A DNA stretch of 64,000 bases, from assembly GCF_003050965.1 (NCBI RefSeq), contig NZ_QAOU01000011.1:1-64000 (forward strand), written 5' to 3'. Below the pieces are notes generated by a model. The model worked only from the letters and a program-made list of their open reading frames with translations. It did no database searches and was not told the origin of the DNA. Positions 62,071 through 64,000 of this stretch are shown here, piece by piece; position 1 is the stretch's first letter; every line of letters starts with the position of its first letter. The stretch comes from Nitrosospira sp. Nsp2. Lineage in GTDB: Bacteria; Pseudomonadota; Gammaproteobacteria; Burkholderiales; Nitrosomonadaceae. A program made the translations under genes and the position numbers.

Positions 62071-62904
62071 TCAGGGTTTGCCCACCTGTGCTTCCACCAG
62101 TGTATTCAACACCCATCCCGCTCGTCCATCGGCTGTCATCACGTACAGCCAATCGCCGCGATAGGCCTCCGCGATCATGAGTGCATCCCGTTTTAACGTC
62201 GTGACCAAGGGGGCGCTTAAGCCCGGCTTCTGCCGCAGATTGCTGTTGCTGGTTGTACGCAGCGGAATGGGAACCTGCAACGATACCGTGAGCTGATCCG
62301 AAGTTTTGCGCGTGCGGTTGTTCGTTACCATATCGATATACTCACGAGCCTGCGCAGCGTGATCCATCGCGGAGGCATAGTTCTCCTCCGCATAGGAGGT
62401 GGTAGCGGCGTTGAGGAGCCGCTGTGCCTGCGTTTGCAAAATCTCCTCGGACCCTGCCATAGGGGACGATTTCAGATTCCCCATCATCATTTCAACTTCC
62501 GCAATAGCCGAGGCGGCGGCAGGGCGCGTAGCCAAACGCCGGAGCTTGACCTGGGCCTGAGCGGCCAGACTGCTTGTTTCCTGCAATGTCTTGGCCTGAT
62601 CCTGCTGCCTGGCCTGCTGACTGCGGATCTGCGCATCTTTCTCTGTCAGCACCTTCTGCAAGCGTTCAATTTCTTGCTGCTGCGCGTCTTTTTCAGCTTC
62701 GAGCTTTTCAAGTTCAATTTCGCACTGTACCTTCGCCCGTGCTTCGGGAACGGCAGCCACGGTCTCGGGCTCAGGCTCGGGAATGCTTGATTTAATAGGA
62801 ATACCGCACCCCGCAATGTTCAAACCCAGTAGCAAAAGAAATATCCCTTCTCCGATATGCCGCAGCTTTGCAATCGCCACCTTGCGCTGGTTCCAAAATC
62901 CCAT
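62071..62904 (-). CDS. SH3-domain-containing lipoprotein with a coiled coil
   Basis: From the ATG at 62904 the protein has 277 residues. It has a lipoprotein signal ending IAGC (Cys33), a Pro/Glu-rich linker, a long coiled coil (about 60-105, with EIERLQKVLTEKDAQIRSQQ), and a bacterial SH3 domain near the C-terminus (about 205-270, LRQKPGLSAPLVTTLKR and GWVLNTLVE). The open frame runs 19 codons further upstream to a GTG without similarity. It should sit in the envelope facing the periplasm and bind peptidoglycan. No specific family name is evident. It is convergent with the cyclase gene. Confidence 0.78.
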   Translation of the reverse strand: MGFWNQRKVAIAKLRHIGEGIFLLLLGLNIAGCGIPIKSSIPEPEPETVAAVPEARAKVQCEIELEKLEAEKDAQQQEIERLQKVLTEKDAQIRSQQARQQDQAKTLQETSSLAAQAQVKLRRLATRPAAASAIAEVEMMMGNLKSSPMAGSEEILQTQAQRLLNAATTSYAEENYASAMDHAAQAREYIDMVTNNRTRKTSDQLTVSLQVPIPLRTTSNSNLRQKPGLSAPLVTTLKRDALMIAEAYRGDWLYVMTADGRAGWVLNTLVEAQVGKP

Positions 62905-63103
62905 TGACTTGCTTATCTCCCGATCTTGACGATCCTGCCGTTTACTATACGGCCGTCCCACGTGAATATGGAATGCATTTTTGCCCGATGATATAAATCG
63001 TGGAACGCGATCTGAAATCCCTCAATTGGTGCGGCCATTGCCTGGGGAAGCTCTGGAGCCAGAAATTACGGCGGCAATAGGGATACTTGAGTGCGCCTCT
63101 ACT

Positions 63104-64000
63104 TTAGCCAGGATTACTGGCCACTGGAATCACCCTGCCGGCAGCGAGCTTGGCTCGCTCCCTCGCCTCTACGGTGTCGATTCCGTTCGCCAGTGCCACA
63201 CCCATGCGGCGCTTGGAAAATGACTCGGGCTTGCCGAACAGTCGCAAGTCGCTCCGCGGCACGCGCAGTGCTTCGTCCACACCCGTGAAGGCAATCGCCG
63301 GCTCGTTCATCTGTCCATAAATTACGGCGCTTGCGCCCGGCTCCCGTAGGCCCGCATTCACTGGCAGCCCAAGTATGGCACGCGCGTGGAGCTCGAATTC
63401 GCTCTGAACCTGGCTGCACATCGTTACCATGCCGGTATCATGCGGACGCGGACTAACCTCGCTAAACCATACGTGTTCGCCCTTTACAAATAGCTCCACC
63501 CCGAAGACCCCCAATCCGCCGAGATTACCGGTAACCTTTCCGGCGATCTCACGCGCTCGCCGCAACGCGAGTAGGGGCATCGGCTGCGGCTGCCAGCTTT
63601 CCACGTAATCACCGTCTATCTGAACATGACCGATCGGTTCGCAATAATGCGTTTCCACTTCGCCGCTGGCATCCATGGCGCGTACTGTAAGTAGTGTTAT
63701 CTCGTATTCAAAAGGAATAAAACCCTCAACAATGACTCGCCCCTGGTTTACCCTGCCGCCGCTCACGGCATAGTTCCAGGCTGCTTCGACCTGTTCCGGG
63801 CCATTGACAGTCGACTGACCTTTACCCGATGAAGACATCACCGGCTTTACAATGCAGGGGTACCCGATGCCAGCTTCTGTTGCCGCCCGCAGTTCTTCCA
63901 GGCTGCGGGCGAAAACATAGGGTGAAGTGGGCAAGCCTAATACCTCCGCCGCGAGGCGGCGGATCCCTTCGCGATTCATGGTAAGCTGCGCAGCGCGCGC
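63104..64000 (-). CDS. purT: Formate-dependent GAR transformylase PurT (partial, N-terminus cut off by the window)
   Basis: PurT uses formate and ATP to formylate glycinamide ribonucleotide in purine synthesis. The visible 298 residues are the C-terminal three-quarters: [21 protein letters not shown] at the window edge (given as [16 protein letters not shown]), the ATP-grasp [60 protein letters not shown] (core motif [11 protein letters not shown]) and [17 protein letters not shown]. The reading frame continues beyond 64000, as the family needs about 100 more N-terminal residues. The stop is TAA at 63104-63106. Confidence 0.93.
   Translation of the reverse strand, partial: ARAAQLTMNREGIRRLAAEVLGLPTSPYVFARSLEELRAATEAGIGYPCIVKPVMSSSGKGQSTVNGPEQVEAAWNYAVSGGRVNQGRVIVEGFIPFEYEITLLTVRAMDASGEVETHYCEPIGHVQIDGDYVESWQPQPMPLLALRRAREIAGKVTGNLGGLGVFGVELFVKGEHVWFSEVSPRPHDTGMVTMCSQVQSEFELHARAILGLPVNAGLREPGASAVIYGQMNEPAIAFTGVDEALRVPRSDLRLFGKPESFSKRRMGVALANGIDTVEARERAKLAAGRVIPVASNPG

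Overview
The window looks like ordinary chromosome from a betaproteobacterium. Several gene orders are typical of that class: rpsB-tsf-pyrH-frr-uppS-cdsA-dxr-rseP-bamA-skp-fabZ-rnhB, and smc-zipA-ligA. The wider gene set (a PEP-CTERM protein, two UTP-glucose-1-phosphate uridylyltransferases, a di-heme cytochrome c enzyme, a GH63-like glucosidase beside suhB and mutS) makes me lean to the Nitrosomonadaceae (Nitrosospira-like ammonia oxidisers). No amo or hao gene is present to confirm this, so the family-level assignment is an inference. I recognised no rRNA, tRNA, CRISPR array, prophage or intact insertion sequence.

Layout. 1-7.6 kb: the tail of an outer-membrane efflux protein, an Atm1-type ABC exporter, a very large CheB/CheR/PAS/histidine-kinase/receiver protein broken by one frameshift, and psd. 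7.6-13 kb: a galU paralog, a secreted di-heme c-type cytochrome, a Crp/Fnr regulator, a small membrane protein and mlaA. 13.2-16.8 kb: a cysteine desulfurase and iscR with a clear IscR operator, then trmJ divergent from suhB. 16.9-23.8 kb: glucosidase, mutS, slyD, rnhB. 23.8-35.1 kb: one long minus-strand envelope and translation cluster, transcribed rpsB to fabZ/rnhB, with a good sigma-70 promoter, a leader hairpin and an rpsB-tsf attenuator-like hairpin. lpxD, lpxA and lpxB, which usually sit around fabZ, are absent. 35.3-37.1 kb: a plus-strand set of small envelope genes (DUF883/YqjD, YqjE, YqjK, a 25-residue membrane peptide, an EF-hand protein) preceded by a 26-bp direct repeat. 37.2-48.3 kb: aroK; then minus-strand def, a methylthioinosine/methylthioadenosine phosphorylase, hpt, galU, ligA, zipA and smc; then divergent queF. 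48.5-54.3 kb: mltD-like transglycosylase, PEP-CTERM protein, pirin, EmrE-like transporter and a BON+DUF1207 outer-membrane protein, with several intergenic stretches that do not code convincingly. 54.8-64 kb: recJ, mfd, a diguanylate cyclase, an SH3 lipoprotein and truncated purT.

How the genes fit together. The central block joins protein synthesis (S2, EF-Ts, RRF), UMP kinase, undecaprenyl-PP, CDP-diacylglycerol and isoprenoid synthesis, the BAM/Skp outer-membrane assembly route, RseP and FabZ. MlaA and Psd add phospholipid homeostasis. The phosphorylase and Hpt form a plausible salvage pair. MutS, LigA, RecJ, Mfd and SMC cover genome maintenance. I did not find a clearly new multi-gene system. 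The best leads are the small-membrane-protein cluster with its upstream repeats, the split chemosensory kinase, the reduced lpx-free envelope cluster, the perfect 30-bp palindrome before mltD, and the untyped open frame near 51.1-51.4 kb.
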